From Frateuria_A yonginensis (GTDB lineage Bacteria; Pseudomonadota; Gammaproteobacteria; Xanthomonadales; Rhodanobacteraceae): DNA of 64,000 bases. The DNA lies in contig NZ_JBBBNY010000001.1 in the NCBI RefSeq assembly GCF_037137055.1, positions 310,001-374,000 of the forward strand. The letters are read 5' to 3'. The position numbers and the translations under genes were made by a program. Shown here piece by piece: positions 35,284 through 44,047 of the stretch (within the stretch, counting starts at the first letter, position 1; each line of letters begins with the position of its first letter). The notes under the pieces are model-generated. The model was not told where the DNA came from, ran no database searches, and saw nothing but the letters and a program-made list of their open reading frames with translations.

Positions 35284-36446
35284 GTACCGCAACGCAATCG
35301 CTGCGGCCGCAGCTGGATCGCGCGCGCCGGGCCTGGCGCGCTTCGCCGCTGCCGCGTTTCTTCGCCTGGTGGGGTGGCGAGCTGGCCGCGATGCTGCCGG
35401 CCTCCTGGCGCCGGCTGTTCGGCGGCGGCGCGCAGTGGTACCTGCTGCAACGGGTCGACGCGCGCTGGGAGCTGCGCCGTGCGGGCGAACTGGAGCCCCG
35501 CGCGCAATGGCAGCGCGGCACCGAGGTGGCGATCGAGCAGGCCGCGCTCGCCGCGGCGGTACGCGAGGTCGACCGCGAGGACCTGCGCCTGGCCCTGCTG
35601 CTGCCGGCCGCCGCGGCGCTGCGCCGGCGCCTGCTGCTGCCGCGCGCGGCGGCGGACAACCTGCAGCAGGTAGCCGCGTTCGAGATGGACCGGCAGACGC
35701 CGTTCCGCGTCGAGCAGGTGTACTACGCCGCGATCGAACTGGACGCCCCCGCACCGCCGGGCCGCTTCCACGCCGAGCTGGTGGCGGTGCCGCGCGACAC
35801 GCTCGACCCGCTGCTGGCCGAGCTGGAAGCGGCCGACATCCGCGTCGACGCGGTCGACGTGGCCGAGGGGGCCGGCCGGCGCGGCGTGAACCTGCTGCCG
35901 CCGGCCCGCGTGCCTCGCCGCACCAACCCGCGGCAGCGGCTGAACCTGGCGCTGGCCGCGGCCGCCGTGCTGCTGCTGGTGCTGGCGCTGATGCAGTGGC
36001 TGCACAACCGCAGCGTGGCGCTGTCGACGATGCAGGCGCAGGTCGACGGCATGCAGGCGGAGGCGCAGCAGGTCGCCGCGCTGCGTCAGGAACTGCAGGA
36101 CAACGCCGGCGCCGCGGGCTTCCTGGTCCGGCGCAAGCAGAACCGGGTCACCATGCTCGACCTGCTGCTCGACCTCACCCGCCGGCTGCCGCAGAACGCC
36201 TGGCTGGAACGCCTGAGCGTGGACCCGGGCGGGCAGGTCGGCTTCCAGGGGCAGGCGCCGCAGGCCGCCGCGCTGATCGACGCGCTGAAGGACTCCAAGG
36301 TCGTGCGCGACCCGAACTTCCAGGGCAGCATCCAGCCCGACCCGCAGACCGGCAAGGAGCGCTTCTACATGGTCGCCCAGCTGCGCCAGGCCGGCCCTGC
36401 GCAGGCGCCGCCGGCAAGTTCCAGCGCGACGGGGACGCCGCCATGA
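35280..36446 (+). CDS. gspL: Type II secretion assembly protein GspL (PilN-like)
   Basis: 388 aa. A cytoplasmic actin-like part (about 1-215, including AFEMDRQTPFRVEQVYYA) is followed by one transmembrane helix (about 220-241, LNLALAAAAVLLLVLALMQW). A periplasmic ferredoxin-like domain with a coiled coil follows, ending in a Pro/Ala/Ser tail. It recruits GspE to the inner membrane and pairs with GspM. ATGA overlaps occur with both neighbours. Confidence 0.92.
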   Translation: MSTATQSLRPQLDRARRAWRASPLPRFFAWWGGELAAMLPASWRRLFGGGAQWYLLQRVDARWELRRAGELEPRAQWQRGTEVAIEQAALAAAVREVDREDLRLALLLPAAAALRRRLLLPRAAADNLQQVAAFEMDRQTPFRVEQVYYAAIELDAPAPPGRFHAELVAVPRDTLDPLLAELEAADIRVDAVDVAEGAGRRGVNLLPPARVPRRTNPRQRLNLALAAAAVLLLVLALMQWLHNRSVALSTMQAQVDGMQAEAQQVAALRQELQDNAGAAGFLVRRKQNRVTMLDLLLDLTRRLPQNAWLERLSVDPGGQVGFQGQAPQAAALIDALKDSKVVRDPNFQGSIQPDPQTGKERFYMVAQLRQAGPAQAPPASSSATGTPP

Positions 36447-37111
36447 AGCGGCTCGAACTCAAGCCCCGCGACAGCCGTATCGCCGCCCTGCTGTTGCTCC
36501 TGCTGGCGCTGGTGCTCGGCTATTTCCTGCTTTTGCACTGGTGGTTCGTCGCCCCGCTGCGCGCGATCGATGCGCAGATGGATGCCTTGCGCGACACCGA
36601 AAGCCGCTACGCCGCGGCGATCGCGGAAAAGCCCGCGCTGCAGCGGCGCATCGCCGAGCTGGGCGCCGGCCAGGCGGCCAGCGCCGCGTTCCTGCCCGAG
36701 ACCGACCCCAGCGCCGCCTCGGCCGGGCTGATGCAGCGCGTGGTCGATGCGGTCGCCGCACACACCGCCGGCGGCGGCTGCGCGGTGACCCAGAAGATGC
36801 CGCTGCCCAACCCGCCCGACGACAACGACAGCCCCTACCGCAAGGCGGCCGTGAGCATCAGCCTGCGCTGCGACATGGAGCCGCTGGTGGCGGTGCTGAA
36901 CGCGCTGGAGCAGGGCACGCCCTACCTGTTCGTCGACGACCTGAGCGTGTACCGCAACCCGGTCGCCGCGCAGCAGGGCAACCAGCCCGCGCTGGAGGTG
37001 CAGTTCACGCTGTCAGGCTACGTACGCCCGGGGCATGGCCAGGCCGCGGCCCCACCGGCGCCGGCCGGCGACCAGGGCGACCCCGGCGACGACGACGGGG
37101 AGGAGCCATGA
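36443..37111 (+). CDS. gspM: Type II secretion protein GspM
   Basis: 222 aa. A short cytoplasmic N-terminus and a single transmembrane segment (IAALLLLLLALVLGYFLLLH, about 13-32) precede a coiled-coil and small periplasmic domain. The tail is Pro/Asp/Glu-rich. GspM stabilises GspL in the inner-membrane platform. This matches the XpsM type by size and position. It is linked to gspL and the next gene by 4-base overlaps. Confidence 0.9.
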   Translation: MKRLELKPRDSRIAALLLLLLALVLGYFLLLHWWFVAPLRAIDAQMDALRDTESRYAAAIAEKPALQRRIAELGAGQAASAAFLPETDPSAASAGLMQRVVDAVAAHTAGGGCAVTQKMPLPNPPDDNDSPYRKAAVSISLRCDMEPLVAVLNALEQGTPYLFVDDLSVYRNPVAAQQGNQPALEVQFTLSGYVRPGHGQAAAPPAPAGDQGDPGDDDGEEP

Positions 37112-37944
37112 ACGCCGCCGCGCAACGTCGCCTGACCGTGCCGCTGGCCGCCGCCGTGCTGGTCTTCGGCGTGCTGTTCCTGGTCCTGCTGGCCGGGGTC
37201 GGCCGCGGCGTGCACTGGGCGCCGCCGCGCAAGCCGGCACCGCTGCCGGCCCAGCATGCCGCCACGCTGCCTCCGCCGGTGCCGCTGGAGCACTACGCGG
37301 CGGTCTGGCAGCAGCCGCTGTTCGACCCGGACCGCAAGCCGGTGGCGCATGCCGCCTCCGGCGGCGGCCAGCTCGGCGACATGGAGCTGACCGGGATCAT
37401 CCTCACCCCCACCCTGCGCATGGCCTTGTTGCGCAACAAGCGGGACGGGCAGAACGGCCAGGAGCTGCGCGTGCGCCAAGGCGAGTCGCTGCCCGACGGC
37501 AGCTGGAGCCTGGTCGAGGTACGGCCGCGCTCGGCGGTGTTCGACTCCTCCAGCGGCCGGGTCGAGCTCAAGCTGCCGGCCGGCGTCCCGATCGACCAGC
37601 CGCGCGGGGGAGCGGAGGGCGCCGGCCCTGCCGAGCCGTCCTCGATACCCAACCAGCTCCCGGCGGACAACACCGGTCACCGGCTGCAGCCGCCGCCGGA
37701 GTCGGGCGACCAGGACGAGGGCAACAGTCCGGAGCAGCCGGCCCCGGGCGGGACGCAGAGCAGCGGCGACGATGGCGGCGCGTCGTCCGGCGGCGCCGCG
37801 ATCCAGGCGTTGCGCGGGCGCCCCATGCGCATGGACATGAGCAACCAGGAGCGCCAGGCCGAACGCCTGCGGCAGCTCAAGGCCGCGATCGAGAAGCGCC
37901 GGGCCGAACAGGCCGCAGCGAAGGCATCCGAAGGAGACCGCTGA
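37108..37944 (+). CDS. gspN: XpsN-type type II secretion protein (GspC-like function)
   Basis: 278 aa. One N-terminal transmembrane helix (LTVPLAAAVLVFGVLFLVLLAGV). A periplasmic homology-region-like beta domain follows (LEHYAAVWQQPLFDPDRKP...LTGIILTPTLRMALLRN, then VRQGESLPDGSWSLVEV). The rest is a long disordered Pro/Gly/Ser/Asp-rich linker with a basic C-terminal helix (ERQAERLRQLKAAIEKRRAEQ). By position it is XpsN, which in Xanthomonas links the inner-membrane platform to the secretin in place of GspC. No separate gspC is in this operon. Confidence 0.85.
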   Translation: MNAAAQRRLTVPLAAAVLVFGVLFLVLLAGVGRGVHWAPPRKPAPLPAQHAATLPPPVPLEHYAAVWQQPLFDPDRKPVAHAASGGGQLGDMELTGIILTPTLRMALLRNKRDGQNGQELRVRQGESLPDGSWSLVEVRPRSAVFDSSSGRVELKLPAGVPIDQPRGGAEGAGPAEPSSIPNQLPADNTGHRLQPPPESGDQDEGNSPEQPAPGGTQSSGDDGGASSGGAAIQALRGRPMRMDMSNQERQAERLRQLKAAIEKRRAEQAAAKASEGDR

Positions 37945-37945
37945 C

Positions 37946-40558
37946 ATGCACCCCCATACCCTGCACCGCCTGATCCGGGTCGGCGCCGTCGCGCTGGCGG
38001 TATGGCTGGCCGGCTGCTCCAGCACGCCGCCGCGCGACGACTACACGCTGCAGCGCGAGGCCGTGGCCGGTACCGAGAAGCCGGCGCCGGCGCCGCTGCC
38101 GCTCAACAGCAACGTGGCCGCCGGCGAGCAGACCAGCCCGCAGCCGCAGATCAGCAGCGGCAGCGGCCAGTTCATCCATCCGCAGCCGCTGGCCCGGCCG
38201 CGCCCGCCGGCGCACGGCGAGAACGCGGTGACCTTCAACTTCGAGAACCAGCCGGTGCAGGCGGTGGTCAAGGCGATCCTGGGCGATTTCCTCAAGAAGA
38301 ACTACACCATCGTGCCCGGCGTGCAGGGCAACATCTCCTTCTCCACCTCCGAGCCGATCGACGCCAGCCAGGCGCTGCCGGTGCTGGAGACGCTACTGTC
38401 CTGGACCGGCAACGCGCTGGTGCGCCAGGGCGACAGCTACGTGGTGCTGCCGGCCAAGCAGGCGGTCGGCGGCAGCCTGGTGCCCAGCCTGGGCGCGGTG
38501 GCGCCGCAGGGCGGCATGCAGGCGCGGCTGTTCCCGCTGCACTACATCTCTGCCGCGCAGATGCAGAAGCTGATCAAGCCGTTCGCGCGGCCGGACTCGA
38601 TCCTGCTGGTCGACCCCACCCGCAACCTGCTGGTGCTCTCCGGCACGCCGCAGGAGCTGGACAACTACGCGCGCACCGTGCGCACCTTCGACGTGGACTG
38701 GCTCAAGGGCATGTCGGTGGGCGTGTTTAGCCTGCAGCGGGCCAACGTCGGCGATCTGATGCCCAAGCTCGACGCCATGTTCGGCAAGAACGGCGACACG
38801 CCGCTGGCCGGCATGCTTCGCTTCATCCCGATCGAACGCACCAACGCGCTGGTGGTGATCAGCACGCAACCCGATTACCTCGACGAGGTCGGCGACTGGA
38901 TCGCGCGCATCGATCGCGGCGGCGGCAACGAGCCGCAGCTGTACGTCTACGACGTGCGCAACATCAAGGCCTCGGACCTGGCGCGCTATCTGGCGCAGAT
39001 CTACGCCAATGCACCGGCAGGCGGCACCGGCGGCGGCCAGGTCGGCCCGGGCTTGAGTTCCGGCACGCTGGGCAACGCCGACAACACCAACGGTACCGGC
39101 ATGGGCAGCACCACGGGCAGCTTCGGCAACAGCGGAGGCATGGACCAGGGCACCGGCCTCAAGGGCGCCGGCGATACCGGCAGCACCGGTGGACTGGGCG
39201 GCCTGACCGGCAACGGTTACGGTAATGGCGGCGCCGGTGGGCTGGGCGGGGCCGGCGGCGGCTTCGGCAACAACGGCGGCCTGGCCAACGCCACCAGCGC
39301 GGCCAACGACCAGCAGTACACCTCCCCCGACGGCTCGATCCGGATCGGTTCGGTCGACGCCAACAACCAGCTGCTGGTGCGCGCGCGGCCGTCGCAGTGG
39401 TCGGAAATCGAAGCGGCGATCAAGCGCCTGGACGCGGTGCCGCTGCAGGTGCAGATCGAGACGCGCATCCTCGAAGTGCAGCTCACCGGCGCCTTCCAGT
39501 TCGGCGTGCAGTGGTACCTCGAAGGGCTGGTCGGCGGCGCGCCCAACAGCAGCGGCGGGATCACGCCGGGGCAGCCCGGCAACCAGCAGCAGTGGGCGCT
39601 GGGCAAGGGCGGCATGACCTACAACCCGACCGGCGACTCGTTCTTCTATTCGTTTCTCAACAACAACCTGCAGGTCGCGCTGCACGCACAGGAAACCAAC
39701 GGCAACATCAAGACGCTCTCGGCGCCGTCGCTGGTGGTGATGAACAACCAGGTGGCGCACATCCAGGCCGGTGATCAGATCCCGGTCAACCAGACCTTCT
39801 TCACTACCGGCTTGGGCACGGTCGACAGCTCGGGCAACCCGACCACTATCGGCCAAGTGCAGTACATCAATACCGGCGTGATCCTGGACGTGCAGCCGCG
39901 GATCAATCCGGGTGGCCTTGTCTACCTCAATATCAAGCAGCAGGTGAGCGTGCCAGGCGAAAAGGACGCGAACGGCAACTACCGCATCCAGCAGCGCGAG
40001 ATCGCTACCCAGGTCGGCGTGCAGAGCGGTCAGACCGTGCTACTCGGCGGCCTGATCCGCCAGGACGAGGGCAACACCGACACCGGCGTCCCCGGGCTCA
40101 ACCGCATCCCGCTGGTCGGCCGGCTGTTCGGCTCTACGGACCGCCATCGCAACCGCTCCGAGCTGATCGTGCTGATCACCCCGCGCGTGATCAGCTCCAG
40201 CGACGACGCCAAGCGCATCACCGACGAGTACCAGTCCAAGTTCGAATCGCTGGCGCCGCTGCGCGCCGAGCGCGCGAAGGAGCCGCCGCCGGCCACCTCG
40301 CCCGCCGACGTGCCGCTGCCCACGCCGCCGTCCTCGCCCGAGCAGCTGCAACTGCAGGCGGAAGACGCGCTCCGGCAGACCGACTACGTCGCCGCGCAGC
40401 GGCTGGCGCTGGAGTCCTGGCGCGCCGGGCCGCAGCACGGCGAACTGTGCGCGCGCAACTGGCAGACCATCGCCAGCGTACGTACCCACCTGGGCGACAC
40501 CGAGGGGGTGGCGACCGCGCGCAAGTGGGTGCGGCAATGCATGGCGGGCGGCAAATAG
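37946..40558 (+). CDS. gspD: Type II secretion secretin GspD (lipoprotein form)
   Basis: 870 aa, longer than the usual approximately 650-750. It has a lipobox LAGC with Cys24, so the secretin itself is probably lipidated, as known for XpsD. N0 (about 93-170), N1 (about 190-255) and N2 (about 257-325) domains precede an N3 region. N3 is split by a Gly/Asn/Thr-rich stretch (about 353-456). The secretin barrel follows (VPLQVQIETRILEVQLTGAF, then VPGLNRIPLVGRLFGS). A C-terminal extension of about 120 residues contains a Pro-rich linker and a helical TPR-like part with two Cys. It forms the outer-membrane channel. It lies 1 base after gspN. Confidence 0.95.
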   Translation: MHPHTLHRLIRVGAVALAVWLAGCSSTPPRDDYTLQREAVAGTEKPAPAPLPLNSNVAAGEQTSPQPQISSGSGQFIHPQPLARPRPPAHGENAVTFNFENQPVQAVVKAILGDFLKKNYTIVPGVQGNISFSTSEPIDASQALPVLETLLSWTGNALVRQGDSYVVLPAKQAVGGSLVPSLGAVAPQGGMQARLFPLHYISAAQMQKLIKPFARPDSILLVDPTRNLLVLSGTPQELDNYARTVRTFDVDWLKGMSVGVFSLQRANVGDLMPKLDAMFGKNGDTPLAGMLRFIPIERTNALVVISTQPDYLDEVGDWIARIDRGGGNEPQLYVYDVRNIKASDLARYLAQIYANAPAGGTGGGQVGPGLSSGTLGNADNTNGTGMGSTTGSFGNSGGMDQGTGLKGAGDTGSTGGLGGLTGNGYGNGGAGGLGGAGGGFGNNGGLANATSAANDQQYTSPDGSIRIGSVDANNQLLVRARPSQWSEIEAAIKRLDAVPLQVQIETRILEVQLTGAFQFGVQWYLEGLVGGAPNSSGGITPGQPGNQQQWALGKGGMTYNPTGDSFFYSFLNNNLQVALHAQETNGNIKTLSAPSLVVMNNQVAHIQAGDQIPVNQTFFTTGLGTVDSSGNPTTIGQVQYINTGVILDVQPRINPGGLVYLNIKQQVSVPGEKDANGNYRIQQREIATQVGVQSGQTVLLGGLIRQDEGNTDTGVPGLNRIPLVGRLFGSTDRHRNRSELIVLITPRVISSSDDAKRITDEYQSKFESLAPLRAERAKEPPPATSPADVPLPTPPSSPEQLQLQAEDALRQTDYVAAQRLALESWRAGPQHGELCARNWQTIASVRTHLGDTEGVATARKWVRQCMAGGK

Positions 40559-40573
40559 CCGAACGCCCGCCGC

Positions 40574-40650
40574 TGTAGGAACGAGCTCGCTGGCGATGTC
40601 CTTGCCTGGACACCGCAAGACGAAGCGCATCGCGAGCAGGCTCGCTCCCG
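40574..40650. repeat. REP pair after gspD
   Basis: TGTAGGAACGAGCTCGCTGG and its inverted partner CATCGCGAGCAGGCTCGCTC surround a spacer of about 30 bases, ending the gsp operon region. Confidence 0.75.
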
Positions 40651-40682
40651 TGAAACGGCGCAAGCCGTGCGGGACGTCCCGC

Positions 40683-40688
40683 TATCAT
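40683..40688 (+). promoter_or_regulatory. Possible -10 element of hrpB
   Basis: TATCAT ends 8 bases before the hrpB ATG, so transcription would begin at or next to the start codon. No good -35 is visible. Confidence 0.35.
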
Positions 40689-40696
40689 CCGCACGG

Positions 40697-43246
40697 ATGA
40701 CGCATGCCGCTCCCGCCTTCCCGATCGCCCCGCTGCTTCCCGAGCTGCGCGCCTCGCTCGATGCCCATCCGCGCCTGGTCCTGGAGGCTCCGCCCGGCGC
40801 CGGCAAGACCACCCAGGTGCCGCCGGCCCTGCTCGACGCACCCTGGCTGGCCGGACGGCGTGTCGTCATGCTGGAGCCGCGGCGCATCGCGGCGCGCGCC
40901 GCGGCGCAGTTCATGGCCGCGCAGCGCGGCGAGGAGGTCGGGCGGACGGTCGGCTACCGCATCCGTTTCGAGGCCAAGACGAGCGCGGCCACCCGCATCG
41001 AGGTGGTCACCGAGGGCATCCTCACGCGGCTGATCCAGGACGATCCCGAACTCGCCGGCATCGGCGCGATCCTGTTCGACGAATTCCACGAGCGGCACCT
41101 GGCCGGCGACCTCGGCCTCGCGCTCGCGCTGGACGTGCAGGCCACGCTGCGCCCCGACCTGCGCCTGCTGGTGATGTCGGCCACGCTCGACGGCGAGCGC
41201 ATCGCCCGCTGGCTGGATGCCCCGCGCCTGTCCAGTCCCGGCCGCAGCCACCCTGTGCGCATCGAGCACCCGCCGCTGCGCAGCCAGGAGACGCCCGAGC
41301 ACCACCTCGCGCGCGTCACCCGCCAGGCGCTGGAGGAGAACGAGGGCGACGTGCTGGTGTTCCTGCCCGGTCGCCGCGAGATCGCGCGCGCACAGGCGCT
41401 GCTCGAAAAGGCGCTCGTCCCTGCGTTTGCGCAGGCCGAGATCGTGCCGCTGCACGGCGAGCTTTCGCTCGCCGAACAGCAGGCCGCGCTCGCGCCGGCC
41501 GACCCCGGCACGCGCCGCGTGGTGCTGGCCACCAACGTCGCCGAATCCAGCGTCACGCTGCCGGGCATCCGCGCGGTGGTCGACACCGGCCTGGCGCGCG
41601 AACCGCGCTTCGACCCCAACACCGGGTTTTCCCGGCTGGAGACCGTGGCCATCTCGCAGGCCTCGGCCGATCAGCGGGCCGGCCGCGCCGGCCGCGTCGC
41701 CGCGGGCACCGCCTACCGGCTGTGGCCGCAGAGCCGGCGGCTGGAGGCGGCGCGCACGCCGGAGATCGCCCAGGCCGAACTCTCCGGGCTGGCGCTGGAG
41801 CTGGCCGCGTGGGGCGTGGCCCCGGGCGGTGACGCCGGCCTGCGCTGGCTCGATCCGCCGCCGCGGGGGGCGCTCGCGCAGGCGCGCGAACTGCTCGCGG
41901 CGCTGGGCGCGCTCGACGGCGACGGCCGCATCACTGCATTGGGCCGACGCATGCTCGAACTGGGCGCCACGCCGCGCCTGGCGGCCGCGGCCCTGCGCGC
42001 GCCGGTAGAGCTGCGACCGCTCGCCGCCGACCTGCTCGCGCTGGTCGAGGCGCGCTCGCCGCTGCGCGGGGAACAGGCGCGCAGCGACGATTTCCGCCTG
42101 CGGGTGGACGCGCTGCACGCCTGGCGCGATCGGCGCAGCGCCGGCCCGGGCGGACCACGTGGCCTGGGTGCGCCTGTCTTCGACGCCAGCGCGATGGCGG
42201 CCATCGAGCAGGCGGCGAAAGGCTGGCGGCGGCGCCTGGAGGCGTCCACCGCGGCGAGCGGCGTACCCGACAGCCATGCCGTCGGCGACCTGCTGCTGCA
42301 CGCCTGGCCCGACCGCATCGCCCGCCAGGACGAATCGCAGCCGCGCCGCTACACCCTGGCCAACGGCCGCGGCGCGGTACTGCACGAGGCCACCGCATTG
42401 CTCGGCGAACCCTGGCTGGTGGTGCTGGACCTGCGCCTGGAGGCGCGCGACAGCCTGATCCTCGCCGCTGCGCCGTTCGACCCGCGCCGGCTGGAGACGG
42501 ACTTCCCGCAGCACTTCCTGGGCGGGCGGACGCTGCGCTGGAACGAGGCGCGCGGCGCGGTGGAGGCGTTCGAGGAACAGCGCTTCGGCGCCATCGTGCT
42601 GGAACGGCGCAGCGTGCCGGTGGACCCGCAGGACGCACAGCCGGCGCTGCTCGCCGCGATCCGCAGCCGCGGCCTGGATACCTTGCCGTGGAGCGAGGGC
42701 ACGCGCCGCCTGCGCACGCGCATGCAGGCGCTGGCCGGGTGGATGCCGGAGCTCGGCCTCCCCGATGTCTCGGAGGCGATGCTGCTGGCCACCCTGGAGC
42801 ACTGGCTCGGTCCCTACCTCGAAGGCAAGCGCAGACTCGACGCGCTGGGGGCCGATGAACTGTCGCAGGCGCTCGCCGCGCTGCTGGATCACGAGCAACG
42901 CCGCCAGCTGGACCGGCACGCGCCGGACGCCATGGTCGTCCCCAGCGGCCAGCCGCGCCGCCTGGAGTATGCGCCCGGCGAGCCACCGGTGCTTGCGGTG
43001 AAGCTGCAGGAGCTGTTCGGTCTGGCCGACACGCCGCGCGTGGCCGCCGGCCGCGTGCCGGTCACCCTGCATCTGCTCTCGCCGGCGGGCCGGCCGATCC
43101 AGGTCACGCAGGATCTGAAGGGCTTCTGGGAGCGCACCTATCCGGAAGTGAAGAAGGAACTGAAGGGGCGCTACCCGCGCCACCCCTGGCCGGACGACCC
43201 GTGGTCGGCCACGCCCACCCACCGCGCCAAGCCCCGCGGTACCTGA
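40697..43246 (+). CDS. hrpB: ATP-dependent RNA helicase HrpB (DEAH/RHA family)
   Basis: 849 aa, the usual HrpB length. Walker A is PPGAGKTT (Lys37). The DExH box is DEFH at 128-131, typical of HrpB rather than DEAH of HrpA. Motif III is MSATLDG and motif VI QRAGRAGR. The C-terminal HrpB domain (PTxPYxxVKKELKGRYPRHPWPDDP) is complete. Its RNA target is unknown in most bacteria; in some it affects mRNA processing and virulence. Start ATG 40697 (MTHAAPAFPI) was chosen over the upstream in-frame start in the REP. Confidence 0.94.
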   Translation: MTHAAPAFPIAPLLPELRASLDAHPRLVLEAPPGAGKTTQVPPALLDAPWLAGRRVVMLEPRRIAARAAAQFMAAQRGEEVGRTVGYRIRFEAKTSAATRIEVVTEGILTRLIQDDPELAGIGAILFDEFHERHLAGDLGLALALDVQATLRPDLRLLVMSATLDGERIARWLDAPRLSSPGRSHPVRIEHPPLRSQETPEHHLARVTRQALEENEGDVLVFLPGRREIARAQALLEKALVPAFAQAEIVPLHGELSLAEQQAALAPADPGTRRVVLATNVAESSVTLPGIRAVVDTGLAREPRFDPNTGFSRLETVAISQASADQRAGRAGRVAAGTAYRLWPQSRRLEAARTPEIAQAELSGLALELAAWGVAPGGDAGLRWLDPPPRGALAQARELLAALGALDGDGRITALGRRMLELGATPRLAAAALRAPVELRPLAADLLALVEARSPLRGEQARSDDFRLRVDALHAWRDRRSAGPGGPRGLGAPVFDASAMAAIEQAAKGWRRRLEASTAASGVPDSHAVGDLLLHAWPDRIARQDESQPRRYTLANGRGAVLHEATALLGEPWLVVLDLRLEARDSLILAAAPFDPRRLETDFPQHFLGGRTLRWNEARGAVEAFEEQRFGAIVLERRSVPVDPQDAQPALLAAIRSRGLDTLPWSEGTRRLRTRMQALAGWMPELGLPDVSEAMLLATLEHWLGPYLEGKRRLDALGADELSQALAALLDHEQRRQLDRHAPDAMVVPSGQPRRLEYAPGEPPVLAVKLQELFGLADTPRVAAGRVPVTLHLLSPAGRPIQVTQDLKGFWERTYPEVKKELKGRYPRHPWPDDPWSATPTHRAKPRGT

Positions 43247-43321
43247 TCGCCGTAGCCTGCGCTCCTACCCCTGCCTGCGCCGTTTCGGCCGGGCGCGAAA
43301 CGTGCGTGTCCCGCACCGGGC

Positions 43322-43327
43322 TAGACT
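43322..43327 (+). promoter_or_regulatory. Possible -10 element of the ArsR-like gene
   Basis: TAGACT ends 6 bases before the ATG at 43334, again consistent with a leaderless start. No -35 or ribosome-binding site is seen. Confidence 0.35.
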
Positions 43328-43333
43328 CGGCGC

Positions 43334-44035
43334 ATGACCCCCACCTCGCTCACGCCCCACCAGCTCGCCGAGATCGGTGCGTTGCTTGCCGAGCCGGCCC
43401 GTGCGGCGATGCTGCTCGTGCTGGTCGACGGTACGGCGCGGCCGGCCGGCGAGCTGGCACAGGCGGCGGGCGTGGGGGCGCCGACCGCCAGCGCGCATCT
43501 GAAGCGGCTGCTCGATGGCGGCCTGCTGACGGTGCACGTGCAGGGGCGGCATCGCTACTACCGCCTGGCGGGCGACGAGGTGGCGGACTGGCTCGAGGCG
43601 CTCGCGCTGCCGCGCCGGCCCGCCGCGCTGCCGCTGCCCACGGGCGACCTGGCGCTGCGCCGCGCGCGCACCTGCTACCGGCATCTGGCCGGCCAGCTCG
43701 GCGTGGCGCTGTGCGCGGGGCTGCTCGAACGCGGCCATCTGACGACGGCCAGCGACGGCCTGGCGTTGAACCGCGCCGGCGCCGAGGCGCTGGTCCATGC
43801 CGGCCTCGACGCGGACGCGGCGGCGCGTCTGCCCAGCCTGCGCGGCCGCAGCTGCCTGGACTGGACCGAGCGCCGCCTGCACGTGGGCGGGCCGCTCGGC
43901 GTGGCGCTCACCGGCGCCATGCTCGATGCCGGCTGGCTGCGTCCCGCCGCCCGTGGACGGGCGCTGCTGCCCAGCGCCGAAGGCCTGCGCCGGCTCGCCG
44001 CGCTCGGCGTGCGGCTGCCTGATCCAGCGGGCTAG
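43334..44035 (+). CDS. ArsR-like winged-helix transcriptional regulator
   Basis: 233 aa, longer than classic ArsR proteins. An N-terminal winged helix spans about residues 8-80 (EPARAAMLLVLVDGTARPAGELAQAAGVGAPTAS interrupted form, then HLKRLLDGGLLTVHVQGRHRYYRL). A C-terminal region contains GRSCLDWTERRLHVGGPLGVAL, a block found in the longer ArsR-type regulators. Cys residues are few and no metal site can be assigned. The next gene (hydrolase) is convergent, so the target is unknown. Confidence 0.82.
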   Translation: MTPTSLTPHQLAEIGALLAEPARAAMLLVLVDGTARPAGELAQAAGVGAPTASAHLKRLLDGGLLTVHVQGRHRYYRLAGDEVADWLEALALPRRPAALPLPTGDLALRRARTCYRHLAGQLGVALCAGLLERGHLTTASDGLALNRAGAEALVHAGLDADAAARLPSLRGRSCLDWTERRLHVGGPLGVALTGAMLDAGWLRPAARGRALLPSAEGLRRLAALGVRLPDPAG

Positions 44036-44047
44036 GCGGGCGCCGGC

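Noticed and set aside
39006..39315. Gly/Asn-rich stretch in gspD as an independent repeat gene or frameshift
   Set aside because: It is in frame within the secretin, flanked by intact N3 and barrel motifs, so it is an internal insert.
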